From Legionella qingyii (GTDB lineage Bacteria; Pseudomonadota; Gammaproteobacteria; Legionellales; Legionellaceae), in contig NZ_QHJG01000020.1 in the NCBI RefSeq assembly GCF_003184185.1, positions 1 to 64,000 on the forward strand: a stretch of 64,000 bases of DNA, in the 5' to 3' direction. Under the pieces are notes generated by a model that ran no database searches, was not told the origin of the DNA, and was given only the letters and a program-made list of their open reading frames with translations. A program made the position numbers and the translations under genes. This document shows positions 28,888 to 37,532 of this stretch, one piece after another. Position 1 is the stretch's first letter. Each line of letters starts with the position of its first letter.

Positions 28888-30186
28888 GTGCCAGCTGTTG
28901 CCTCAGCTTATATCATCCCAAGGAATAAACATTCCATATCTAAAGCGGACATTAGCAGCAATGCGCTCAAAGTGCTTAACCGCTTAATTAGTGCTGGCTT
29001 TCAAGCATACATTGTTGGAGGCAGCGTTAGGGATTTATTACTGCATAAGGCTCCCAAAGATTTCGATGTTGCAACCGATGCAACGCCAAATCAAGTTAAG
29101 AATTTGTTTCGAAATGGACGAATTATTGGGCGTCGATTCAAGCTTGTACATATACTGTTCCATCGCGAAATTATTGAAGTAGCTACGTTCCGAAGTCATG
29201 TGGCGGAGGATGAGAATCAACAAACAAATGAACGTGGAATGTTAGTGCGTGATAATGCCTATGGCTCCCTTGATGAAGATGCCTGGAGACGTGATTTCAC
29301 AATTAACTCGCTTTACTACAACATCAATGATTCCTCTATTGTTGATTTTACTGGCGGTGTAAAAGATGTTGAAAATAAGCTTATTCGCATGATTGGTGAC
29401 CCAGTAAAACGTTATCAGGAAGACCCCGTACGCATGTTGCGTGCAATTCGCTTTAGTGCCAAATTAAATTTCAAACTTGCACAAGAGACGGAAGCACCTT
29501 TTCCTGAGATTAGTCATCTTATTACTCATGTTTCCAGTTCACGCTTATTTGATGAAATGACGAAGCTATATCAATGTGGCAATGCGGTAGCAGTTCAAAG
29601 ATTGCTCATGCAATATGGCTTGTTTCAACATTTATGCCCTCAAACAAATGCTCTATTGAACAGCGCTCATCCAGTACATGCATTATTGGCTATTGCTCTT
29701 GAGAACACAGATACTCGTATTCATGAAGAAAAACCCGTAACCCCAGCATTCTTATTTGCGGTTCTTTTATGGTTCCCCATGATTGAACGCGCACAGGAAC
29801 TACAAAAAACTGGAATAGATCCACTGCCTTCTATAGATAAAGCAATGTCACTTGTCATTGCAGAACAAAATCAAATTATTTCAATTCCCAAACGCTATAC
29901 ACAAATTATTCGTGAAATCTGGTTATTACAGTATCGCTTTGCAAAAAGACTTGGAGGAAGAGCCTTTAATCTTTTGCAACACCCTCGTTTTAGAGCAGCC
30001 TTTGATTTCATGGCGTTACGTGCCCTTGCAGGCGATGAATCTATGGAGCTAGCGCAATGGTGGACAGCTTTTCAAGATGCTGGTGAAGCAGAGCAAGCTA
30101 AAATGGTAGCCCAACTCAAACCAGATATGCCTAAGCGTAAGCGACGCCGTAAGCCCAAAAGCAATAAAGTTAGTGATCCACAATGA
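28888..30186 (+). CDS. pcnB: Poly(A) polymerase I
   Basis: A class II nucleotidyltransferase of about 432 residues that adds 3' poly(A) tails and promotes RNA decay. The catalytic head has AYIVGGSVRDLLLHKAPKDFDVATDA (about 37-62) with the metal aspartates, followed by RNGRIIGRRFKLVHI and EDAWRRDFTINSLYYN. The C-terminus is very basic (KRKRRRKPKS), as in the family. GTG 28888 has AGGG five bases upstream. The frame stays open upstream to 28834 and encodes IIKFIKKLLKRNRAHV, resembling the N-terminus of E. coli PcnB, which starts at AUU. An ATC or ATT start (28843-28855) is therefore possible. Confidence 0.94.
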   Translation: MPAVASAYIIPRNKHSISKADISSNALKVLNRLISAGFQAYIVGGSVRDLLLHKAPKDFDVATDATPNQVKNLFRNGRIIGRRFKLVHILFHREIIEVATFRSHVAEDENQQTNERGMLVRDNAYGSLDEDAWRRDFTINSLYYNINDSSIVDFTGGVKDVENKLIRMIGDPVKRYQEDPVRMLRAIRFSAKLNFKLAQETEAPFPEISHLITHVSSSRLFDEMTKLYQCGNAVAVQRLLMQYGLFQHLCPQTNALLNSAHPVHALLAIALENTDTRIHEEKPVTPAFLFAVLLWFPMIERAQELQKTGIDPLPSIDKAMSLVIAEQNQIISIPKRYTQIIREIWLLQYRFAKRLGGRAFNLLQHPRFRAAFDFMALRALAGDESMELAQWWTAFQDAGEAEQAKMVAQLKPDMPKRKRRRKPKSNKVSDPQ

Positions 30187-30605
30187 ATGTTTGTTATTTA
30201 GGTCTGGGCTCAAATCAGCAAGTGCCTGAACGTCAACTTCGAAAAGCAATTAAATCTATAAAAGCTTTGCCCTCTACTGTGGTTACCAAAATTTCCTCTT
30301 TTTATTGGAATAAAGCCTGGGGATTGCAAGGTCAACAAGATTTTTGTAATACAGTAATCGAGATCGCTACTCGTTTATCTCCTTCACAATTACTTGATGC
30401 ATGCCAGAAAATTGAAAAGAAACAGGGGCGAGTTCGAAAAAGGCACTGGGGACCAAGAGTTATTGATATTGATATTTTGTTTTATGAAAATCAAATTATC
30501 CGATCTAAAAAACTTGTAATTCCCCATCCACAGATTCAATTTAGAGATTTTGTCTTAATTCCTTTAATGGAAATAAATCCCAATTACAAATTTAAAAAAT
30601 CTTGA
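30183..30605 (+). CDS. folK: 2-amino-4-hydroxy-6-hydroxymethyldihydropteridine pyrophosphokinase
   Basis: A 140-residue folate-pathway enzyme that transfers pyrophosphate from ATP to hydroxymethyldihydropterin. The start YLGLGSNQQVPERQLRKAI is typical. WGPRVIDIDILFYENQII (about 89-106) holds the Mg-binding aspartates, and PHPQIQFRDFVLIPL is the C-terminal signature. It is slightly shorter than the usual 155-160 residues, ending soon after the conserved core. It overlaps pcnB by 4 bases (ATGA), indicating coupling. Confidence 0.94.
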   Translation: MNVCYLGLGSNQQVPERQLRKAIKSIKALPSTVVTKISSFYWNKAWGLQGQQDFCNTVIEIATRLSPSQLLDACQKIEKKQGRVRKRHWGPRVIDIDILFYENQIIRSKKLVIPHPQIQFRDFVLIPLMEINPNYKFKKS

Positions 30606-30772
30606 TTGTAAAATTATCTCATCTACTCCTGATTAATGCCTAATAAATAAACTACGAACTGCCAAGCATCAACCTCAAAGTAAATTATTTTCACATTTTG
30701 TGATGTAAAATAGGTACTTATATCAAGGAATCTACTATTATTTACAATAATAATTTTAATTGTGAGGCTACA

Positions 30773-31192
30773 ATGTATAAGAATATTTTATTTGCTACGG
30801 ATTTGCTCAAGGAACATAATCATCTCACAGAAAAAGCAATCGCTATCGCAAAGCAATTTAGTGCCAAATTATATCTGTTACATGTCATTGAACTACCTGC
30901 TAGTTTCCAATTAGCTCAAGGACTTGGTTTTACAGAGTTAGCCAACCCAGCTAAAGACGATGCACAGACTGTGTTAGCCCTATTGGGAGAAAATTTTAAC
31001 ATTCCACGCAACCATCAATTTGTCGAAGTAGGTTCGGTAAAAGAGCATATTTTTAATAAGGTAAAAGAATTGGATTGTCAGCTTATTATTATTGGCAGTC
31101 ATTCTTCTGTTGGTTTGCATTCGTTCTTGGGGAGCACAGCACATGCTACAGTTAATCATGCCCCTTGTGATGTATTAACATTACGACTTTAA
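30773..31192 (+). CDS. Universal stress protein (UspA family)
   Basis: A 139-residue cytoplasmic Usp domain. It opens with KNILFATDL and ends with IIIGSHSSVGLHSFLGSTAHATVNHAPCDVLTL, which carries the ATP-binding G-x2-G-x9-G-S pattern in slightly altered form (G-S-H-S-S-V-G, then G-S-T). GAGG precedes the ATG. It is 37 bases before an RNase gene and heads a same-strand run of five genes. The distance and direction suggest it belongs to the same transcript; a role as a stress or ATP sensor is inferred. Confidence 0.88.
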   Translation: MYKNILFATDLLKEHNHLTEKAIAIAKQFSAKLYLLHVIELPASFQLAQGLGFTELANPAKDDAQTVLALLGENFNIPRNHQFVEVGSVKEHIFNKVKELDCQLIIIGSHSSVGLHSFLGSTAHATVNHAPCDVLTLRL

Positions 31193-31229
31193 AAATTAAT
31201 TTTTTATCAGCGCTATTATTAAAGGATTA

Positions 31230-32588
31230 ATGATGCAAATCACATTTCTTGGTGCCACTGGAACTGTAACAGGTTCCAAATATCTTCTGTCGTTTAATAA
31301 AAAGAATATTTTGGTAGATTGTGGGCTTTTTCAAGGACCTAAAGAGCTACGATTAAGAAATTGGAATCCACTCCCATTCAGTCCTGAACTCTTGGATGCC
31401 ATTATTCTCACCCACGCTCATATTGACCACTCGGGATATTTACCACTGTTAGTTAAGAATGGATTTAATAAACCAATATATTGCACTTATGGGACTAAAG
31501 ATTTATGTGACATATTATTACCTGACAGTGCACACTTACAAGAAGAGGATGCCAGACATGCTAATGAACATCATTATTCCAAACATCGCCCTGCTCTTCC
31601 TCTATATACCGCAGCTGATGCAGAAAATGCATTACAACTATTTAAGCCCCAAGCTTACAATAAGATAATTAACCTACATGACAATATCAGTTTTCAATTA
31701 ATTCCAGCGGGACATATTATAGGTTCGTCCTTTGTAAGGCTACAGCATCAAGATACATCACTTCTTTTTAGTGGAGATTTGGGTAGAATGCATGATCCCG
31801 TTATGAAAAAACCCACTGAAATTAAGCAAACTGATTATCTTGTGATTGAGTCAACCTATGGAGACCGTCTTCATGAAAAAGAACCACCTAAGGTGACTTT
31901 AAAAAATATTATCAATAAAACCATTCATCGAGGAGGTTCAGTAATTATTCCCGCATTTGCTGTTGGGCGTTCACAAATAATACTGCACTATCTTTCTGAA
32001 TTAAAAAAAGAAAATGCAATTCCAGATGTACCTATATATCTCGACAGTCCTATGGCCATCAATGCGACACAAATCTTATATAAACACATAGAAGATCTTC
32101 GCTTGACTCCAACCCAATGTCAGGATCTCTGTGATGTAGCCACATACGTGCAAGATGTAGGAGAATCGATTGAGCTTGACTTGGATAAATCACCCAAAAT
32201 AATTCTTTCTGCAAGTGGCATGGCCTCTGGTGGACGAATCGTATATCACATCAAAGCGTACGCATCAGATCCACGTAATACCTTATTATTTACTGGATTT
32301 CAGTCTGAGGAGACTCTGGGCGCAGAGATAATCTCAGGTAAAAAGTTTATTGAAACTCATGGCAAAATTATCCCTATAAATGCTCAAGTTGAATCAATGC
32401 ACAGCACCTCAGCACATGCAGATTATGGCGAGATACTTGGTTGGCTTAATCAGTTTCAACAACCACCTAAAAAGACTTTTATAACGCATGGGGAGCCCGA
32501 GGCCTCCTTATCTTTAAAATCTAAAATTGAAACACAGCTCGGTTGGCAATGCGATATTCCTGAATATGGACAAAAAGAACAATTATGA
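31230..32588 (+). CDS. Metallo-beta-lactamase/beta-CASP ribonuclease
   Basis: A 452-residue zinc hydrolase of the CPSF73-like group, expected to cut or trim RNA. The metallo-beta-lactamase core has HAHIDH (62-67), the metal His in AGHIIGSS and SGDLG. The beta-CASP insert shows PAFAVGRSQ and SASGMASGGR, and the C-terminal part has HSTSAHADY and THGEPEA. All motifs needed for activity seem present. No KH domains are visible, unlike the archaeal enzymes. ATG 31230 or 31233 is preceded by AAGGAT. Its stop overlaps the next start by 4 bases, tying it to the nucleotide phosphorylase. Confidence 0.92.
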   Translation: MMQITFLGATGTVTGSKYLLSFNKKNILVDCGLFQGPKELRLRNWNPLPFSPELLDAIILTHAHIDHSGYLPLLVKNGFNKPIYCTYGTKDLCDILLPDSAHLQEEDARHANEHHYSKHRPALPLYTAADAENALQLFKPQAYNKIINLHDNISFQLIPAGHIIGSSFVRLQHQDTSLLFSGDLGRMHDPVMKKPTEIKQTDYLVIESTYGDRLHEKEPPKVTLKNIINKTIHRGGSVIIPAFAVGRSQIILHYLSELKKENAIPDVPIYLDSPMAINATQILYKHIEDLRLTPTQCQDLCDVATYVQDVGESIELDLDKSPKIILSASGMASGGRIVYHIKAYASDPRNTLLFTGFQSEETLGAEIISGKKFIETHGKIIPINAQVESMHSTSAHADYGEILGWLNQFQQPPKKTFITHGEPEASLSLKSKIETQLGWQCDIPEYGQKEQL

Positions 32589-34096
32589 GCAAAAAGCACA
32601 CTACCTTGACGCTGAAATATTTGGGGATTAATACCCATAAGGAACCTGTCATTTACATGCGTGATGATTGTTATATATGTAAATCAGAAGGATTCACTGC
32701 TCAGGCTCGTGTTAGAGTAATACTAAATGAACGTTCTATTGTTGCCACAGTGAATACAGTTGAATCCAATTTATTAAGACATAATGAAGCAGGTCTTTCA
32801 ATTTATGCTTGGGAACTACTCGCTGCAAAAGAAGGCGATAAAATTGCATTATCTCATCCACAACAACTGGACTCTCTAAGTTACATTCGCTCAAAGATTT
32901 ATGGAAATGAGCTCTCTGCAGAACAAACAACCCATATAATCAATGATATCGTGTCAGGACAACTCTCTGACATTAATATTGCCATGTATCTTGCCGCCAG
33001 TGGCGGAGATAGGCTTTCAAATAAAGAGATTATTGATCTAACTCGAGCGATGATTCATTCTGGTCAGCAATTATCATGGGACATGCCTTTCATTGTTGAC
33101 AAGCATTCTGTGGGCGGTTTACCAGGAAATCGTACGACCCCTATTGTGGTTTCAATTGTTGCTGCTTTCGGCTTAGTTATTCCTAAAACATCTTCTCGTG
33201 CCATCACATCACCTGCAGGAACAGCAGATACGATGGAAGTATTCACTAACGTCGACCTGAACATTAATGAAATGAAAAACGTTGTTGAGCAAGAAAATGG
33301 CTGCCTTGTTTGGGGGGGCTCTATGGCTTTAAGCCCAGCAGATGATTTACTCATCCGAATTGAGAGAACTGCAAATATCGATAGTGAAGGACAAATGGTC
33401 GCTTCAATTTTATCAAAAAAAATTGCCGCAGGTTCTAATCATCTTGTCATTGATATGCCTATAGGGACTACAGCTAAAGTTCGTTCAATTGAACGCGCCA
33501 ATTCGCTAAAAAAATTATTAAAATTTGTTGCCGAAGAGTTTGATATCAGAACAAAAGTAATATTAAGTGATGGTTCACAGCCAGTAGGCCGTGGAATAGG
33601 ACCTGTTCTTGAGGCACTTGATGTATTATCAGTACTGAATTGCGATAAACATGCGCCACAAGATCTACGTGAGCATGCTTTAGTATTAGCGGCTCATATC
33701 ATAGAATTTTCCCCTCAGGTTTTACCGGGACAAGGATTGGGTATTGCAACTCACCTTCTAAACAGTGGCAAGGCATTAGCTAAATTTGAAGCAATTTGTA
33801 GGGCTCAAGGCGGCCTGCGTGAGATTAAAAAAGCTCCAATTGTTCATACTGTAGAATCAAAACTCTCGGGTATCATAATTAACATTGATAATCGACACAT
33901 TTCTCAATTAGCTAAATTGGCAGGGGCACCACGCTCAAAAGCTGCAGGCGTTGAGTTATTAACTCCCCTGCATTCAATAGTAAAAAAATCTGAACCTCTT
34001 TTTAGAATCTATGCAGACACACGAGGAGAGCTCAATTATGCTCTTGATTTCTTAAAGCAGGGTCATGAAGTATTTCAAATTGAGGCCAGCGTATGA
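32585..34096 (+). CDS. Archaeal-type AMP/thymidine phosphorylase (type 2)
   Basis: A 503-residue enzyme of the thymidine phosphorylase family, type 2 subfamily. Its length and extra N-terminal domain (about 1-90) match archaeal AMP phosphorylases, which split NMPs with phosphate into base and ribose-1,5-bisphosphate. The active site includes VDKHSVGGLPGNRTTP (172-186), KTSSRAITSPAGTADTMEV (201-219) and GQPVGRGIGP-like SDGSQPVGRGIGPVLEA. Databases often call bacterial members putative thymidine phosphorylase. The partners here, an RNase and a PRPP-synthetase-like protein, favour the NMP reaction, but that is inference. It overlaps both neighbours by 4 bases. Confidence 0.9.
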   Translation: MSKKHTTLTLKYLGINTHKEPVIYMRDDCYICKSEGFTAQARVRVILNERSIVATVNTVESNLLRHNEAGLSIYAWELLAAKEGDKIALSHPQQLDSLSYIRSKIYGNELSAEQTTHIINDIVSGQLSDINIAMYLAASGGDRLSNKEIIDLTRAMIHSGQQLSWDMPFIVDKHSVGGLPGNRTTPIVVSIVAAFGLVIPKTSSRAITSPAGTADTMEVFTNVDLNINEMKNVVEQENGCLVWGGSMALSPADDLLIRIERTANIDSEGQMVASILSKKIAAGSNHLVIDMPIGTTAKVRSIERANSLKKLLKFVAEEFDIRTKVILSDGSQPVGRGIGPVLEALDVLSVLNCDKHAPQDLREHALVLAAHIIEFSPQVLPGQGLGIATHLLNSGKALAKFEAICRAQGGLREIKKAPIVHTVESKLSGIIINIDNRHISQLAKLAGAPRSKAAGVELLTPLHSIVKKSEPLFRIYADTRGELNYALDFLKQGHEVFQIEASV

Positions 34097-34995
34097 AAAA
34101 ATCACCCATCATTTTTGCACTATTTGGACACGATGAGCTGACATCTACAATTCATCATAAATGTCATTATGAGCTAGGAAAAATCAGTTTCCATCAATTT
34201 CCTGATAAAGAAACTCTTGTGAAAATTGAATCCGATGTAGCAAAGCGCGTTGTTATATTTGTTGCCAATTTAGTACATCCTAATCCGAAAACTCTTCCTC
34301 TTCTATTTGCTGCACAAACAGCTAAGTCTTTAGGCGCATCGAAAATAGTATTAATAACTCCATATCTTACATATATGCGTCAAGACAAAGTATTTCAACC
34401 AGGCCAAGGGATTACATCCCTATACTTTGCGGAATTGATTTCCTCTTATTTTGATTACTTAATAACAGTTGACCCACATCTACATCGCTGGCCAGATTTA
34501 AATGCGATTTATAAAATACCAACTAAAGTACTTCATGCAACGTATAAGATTTCAGCTTGGATATCTCAGCATGTATCGAATCCAATTCTTATTGGACCTG
34601 ATTCTGAAAGTGCACAATGGGTTGAATCAATTGCACAAAAGTCTTCCGTACCATTTACTATTTTAGAAAAAAGAAGATCAAGCGATACACAAGTAGAAAT
34701 TTCTATCCCTGGAATAAAGCAATACCAGAACGCAACGCCAATTCTTATTGATGATATAATCTCGACGGGAATGACTATGATGGAAACATTAGCCCATTTA
34801 AGTGCATTAAATATGAAACCGGCTGTTTGCATTGGTGTTCATGCCGTTTTTGCAGAAAATGCATATCAAAAGCTTTTACTGTCCCGTGCAACAAAGATTA
34901 TTACCTGCAATACAATTCCGCATACATCAAATAATATCGATGTCAGTCAGGATATTATCTATTTTTTGCTTAATTGGAATACCATAAATGAATAA
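34093..34995 (+). CDS. Ribose-phosphate pyrophosphokinase (PRPP synthetase) family paralogue
   Basis: A 300-residue protein with the Prs fold. Key sites are kept: YMRQDK (94-99) for ATP, VDPHLH (126-131), KRRSS (193-197) for the flexible catalytic loop, and the PRPP loop LIDDIISTGMT (218-228). It is somewhat shorter and more divergent than housekeeping Prs, so it is probably a second, specialised enzyme. Canonical Prs makes PRPP from ribose-5-phosphate and ATP. Coupled to an NMP phosphorylase, it may draw on ribose phosphates released from nucleotides. It overlaps the phosphorylase by 4 bases and the next gene by 8. Confidence 0.88.
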   Translation: MKKSPIIFALFGHDELTSTIHHKCHYELGKISFHQFPDKETLVKIESDVAKRVVIFVANLVHPNPKTLPLLFAAQTAKSLGASKIVLITPYLTYMRQDKVFQPGQGITSLYFAELISSYFDYLITVDPHLHRWPDLNAIYKIPTKVLHATYKISAWISQHVSNPILIGPDSESAQWVESIAQKSSVPFTILEKRRSSDTQVEISIPGIKQYQNATPILIDDIISTGMTMMETLAHLSALNMKPAVCIGVHAVFAENAYQKLLLSRATKIITCNTIPHTSNNIDVSQDIIYFLLNWNTINE

Positions 34996-35836
34996 AGTGA
35001 CTACGCCTGAACAGCCTATTTATATAATTAAAACCTCTGGAGAAAAAGTACCATTTGATCCCCAACGTATCTATCGCTCATTAAAACGGGTTGGTACTGA
35101 CGAAGCCCTCATTAACAAGATCATTAATGACGTATCTCAATCGATAGTCGAGGGAATGACAACACAAGAAATTTATCGAATTACCTTTCGTCACCTACGC
35201 AATGAATCAAGAAGCATCGCTGGAAAATATCATCTAAAACGTGCAATTATGCAACTTGGATTTTCTGGATATCCATTTGAAAAATTTGTTGCTGAAATTA
35301 TGCGCCATCAAGGATTTAATGTCCTTAATAATCAAATTATTAAGGGATATTGCGTTAATCATGAAGTAGATGTAGTTGGAAAGCGCCAGAATGAGCATGT
35401 TTTTGTAGAATGCAAATACCATAATCGTTTGGGCCTTGCTTGTGATGTAAAGATTACCTTGTATATCAAGGCACGATTTCTTGATATTGAACAGGCATAC
35501 AATAGAGAAAATCATGAACAACTCAAGGGTTGGCTTGTGACCAATACTCGCTTTACCAATGATGCAATACAATATGGTCAGTGTTCTGGTTTACATTTAA
35601 TTGGCTGGGACTATCCCCAAAAAGGAAGTTTAAAAGAATTAATAGAGTGTTCTGGCCTATACCCTATAACCTGCATTACTAACTTTACAAAAGCTGAAAT
35701 TGAATTCTTGCTTGGAGAAAACATTCTCTTATGCAAAACAATTAGTGAAAGTCCTAAACTTCTTAACAAATTAAATATTAGTGCGACAAGAATGAAACAG
35801 ATTATTGCGCAATGCCATGCACTCTCTAAAAATTAA
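34988..35836 (+). CDS. ATP-cone domain fused to a PD-(D/E)XK (Mrr-like) nuclease
   Basis: A 282-residue two-part protein. Residues 10-90 form an ATP-cone, the nucleotide-sensing module of ribonucleotide reductases and NrdR: IIKTSGEKVPFDPQRIYRSL, then TTQEIYRITFRHL and KYHLKRAIMQLG. Residues 95-200 look like a restriction-endonuclease-fold domain of Mrr type. The catalytic residues are Glu98, Asp128 in HEVDVV and Glu141-x-Lys143 in VECKYH. The tail (about 210-282) may be a helical DNA- or RNA-binding part. No DNA-binding partner or methylase is next to it. A nuclease gated by ATP/dATP or nucleotide state is inferred. It is the last gene of the run. Confidence 0.8.
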   Translation: MNKVTTPEQPIYIIKTSGEKVPFDPQRIYRSLKRVGTDEALINKIINDVSQSIVEGMTTQEIYRITFRHLRNESRSIAGKYHLKRAIMQLGFSGYPFEKFVAEIMRHQGFNVLNNQIIKGYCVNHEVDVVGKRQNEHVFVECKYHNRLGLACDVKITLYIKARFLDIEQAYNRENHEQLKGWLVTNTRFTNDAIQYGQCSGLHLIGWDYPQKGSLKELIECSGLYPITCITNFTKAEIEFLLGENILLCKTISESPKLLNKLNISATRMKQIIAQCHALSKN

Positions 35837-35867
35837 TCGCTAACTTAGGGGTAGTATAACTTGATGA

Positions 35868-36060
35868 GGTAATTTGCCGTAACCCAGGAAATCTACGATA
35901 AGAAAAACCAGGCTCCACTTTGCTTCCCGCCAAGCTATGAGCCGAATCTTCTACACATCGCAGAAATAACCAGCCCAGATCTATTCCGACGTTCCGCGGC
36001 TTGTCCATGGGATTTAGGCGGTCTGCCCTAAAACACTACGCCCCACTAACAAATCGCCCA
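35868..36060. repeat. Probable dispersed intergenic repeat with a pseudo-coding frame
   Basis: This gap between convergent genes is less AT-rich than its surroundings. It holds CCCAGG motifs, tttgcttcccgccaagcta and ccgcggcttgtccatggga. The minus-strand translation (RNVGIDLGWLFLRCVED) resembles a short frame I have met in several Legionella intergenic repeats, from memory. No ribosome site or domain supports a protein. The exact edges are uncertain. It may also help end transcription from both sides. Confidence 0.4.
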
Positions 36061-36125
36061 GCGTAGGCAAAGATGTGATTAAGAAACAGAGGCTACGAAG
36101 CAAGAAACAACACAAAAATATACTC

Positions 36126-37529
36126 CTACTTCTTTTTGCTTTTAGCTTTCTTTTTAACGTGACTCATTAATCTTCTTTTTTTATTTACTTGTCGCTGTGA
36201 TAACTTAACCTTCTTATCTGCAAAAGGGTTTGTTCCGCCTTTAAACTCAAATTTTAGTGGAGTTCCGACTAATCCTAGATGTTTTATAAATTCATTACTA
36301 AGATAACGCTTATAGCTATCAGGTAAATCCGCCAATTGATTTCCATGGATGACAATCACCGGGGGATTGTGACCGCCAAGATGCGCATACCTTAATTTTA
36401 TCCTGCGTCCATTCACACAAGGAGGAGTGTGTTTCGTGCTAATATCTTGAAGCAATCGAGTCAATCTTGGTGTTGAAAAAGATTGGACAGCTGAAGCATA
36501 CGCTTCATTTATATCTTTAAATAAACCACCTACACCACTGCCATGCAATGCCGATATGAATCTTATTTTTGCAAAATTGGCGAAGTGTAATCTTCTAGAT
36601 AATTCGCTTTTTACTTTTTCTTTATGCTCTTCATCTAAGCCATCCCACTTATTCACCGCAATAACTAATGCTTTTCCGGATTCAATAATAAAGCCGAGTA
36701 AATTCATGTCTTGATCAGTAATCCCTTCCCTGGCATCTAGAACTTGCAAACATACATTAGATTTTTCAATGGCTTGTAGCGTTTTAATCACAGAGAATTT
36801 TTCTATTTTTTCATCAATGCGCGATTTCCTACGTACACCCGCTGTATCAATTAGAACATAGTTTTGTTCATCTCTTACAAAAGGAATCGAAATACTATCT
36901 CTGGTTGTACCTGGCATATCATAAACAACGACTCGTTCCTCACCTAGAATTCGATTAATCAAAGTAGATTTACCAACATTAGGACGACCCGCAAAAGCGA
37001 TTTTAATCGCATTATCTTCTTCATTTTCATCAATATGAGCTGAAAATGGTGATAAAACCTCTTCGAGTAGGGTTCTAATACCACTGCCATGCGATGAGGA
37101 AATAGAGTGAATATCTGCAATGCCTAGAGCATGAAAGTCGGCACAAACGACATCATCGTCCAGTCCTTCAGTTTTATTAACAACAAGGTGTACCTTTTTA
37201 TTTAACTTACGTAAATTACTAGCAATTTTTTCATCAATACCAGTCAAGCCAGCTCTTCCATCAACCAAAAAAAGGACAATATCAGCCTCATTGAGCGCAA
37301 TTTCTGATTGTTTAGACATTAAATTATCAACTGCAATATCGTCAACACCGATACCTCCGGTGTCGACAACAATATAGTGTTTATTTTCATGAATGGCTTG
37401 ACCATATTGTCGGTCACGAGTTAAGCCAGGAAAATCAGCAACCAGGGCATCTTGTGTCTTAGTCAGCCTATTAAATAATGTAGACTTACCAACATTAGGA
37501 CGTCCAACAAGTGCAATCACAGGGATCAT
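36126..37529 (-). CDS. der: Ribosome-assembly GTPase Der (EngA)
   Basis: A 467-residue protein with two GTPase domains and a C-terminal KH-like domain, needed for 50S ribosome maturation. The first P-loop is GRPNVGKST (8-16), with DTGG and NKTE. The second is GRPNVGKST (about 183-191), with DTAG and NKWD. The C-terminal part ends in a basic lysine-rich tail ([10 protein letters not shown]). It lies 3 bases after bamB, as in many gammaproteobacteria. Confidence 0.97.
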   Translation of the reverse strand: MIPVIALVGRPNVGKSTLFNRLTKTQDALVADFPGLTRDRQYGQAIHENKHYIVVDTGGIGVDDIAVDNLMSKQSEIALNEADIVLFLVDGRAGLTGIDEKIASNLRKLNKKVHLVVNKTEGLDDDVVCADFHALGIADIHSISSSHGSGIRTLLEEVLSPFSAHIDENEEDNAIKIAFAGRPNVGKSTLINRILGEERVVVYDMPGTTRDSISIPFVRDEQNYVLIDTAGVRRKSRIDEKIEKFSVIKTLQAIEKSNVCLQVLDAREGITDQDMNLLGFIIESGKALVIAVNKWDGLDEEHKEKVKSELSRRLHFANFAKIRFISALHGSGVGGLFKDINEAYASAVQSFSTPRLTRLLQDISTKHTPPCVNGRRIKLRYAHLGGHNPPVIVIHGNQLADLPDSYKRYLSNEFIKHLGLVGTPLKFEFKGGTNPFADKKVKLSQRQVNKKRRLMSHVKKKAKSKKK

Positions 37530-37532
37530 TTA

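Noticed and set aside
35826..36008. 60-codon minus-strand frame between convergent genes
   Set aside because: It has no ribosome site or domain and looks like part of a dispersed repeat, so it is listed as repeat rather than gene.
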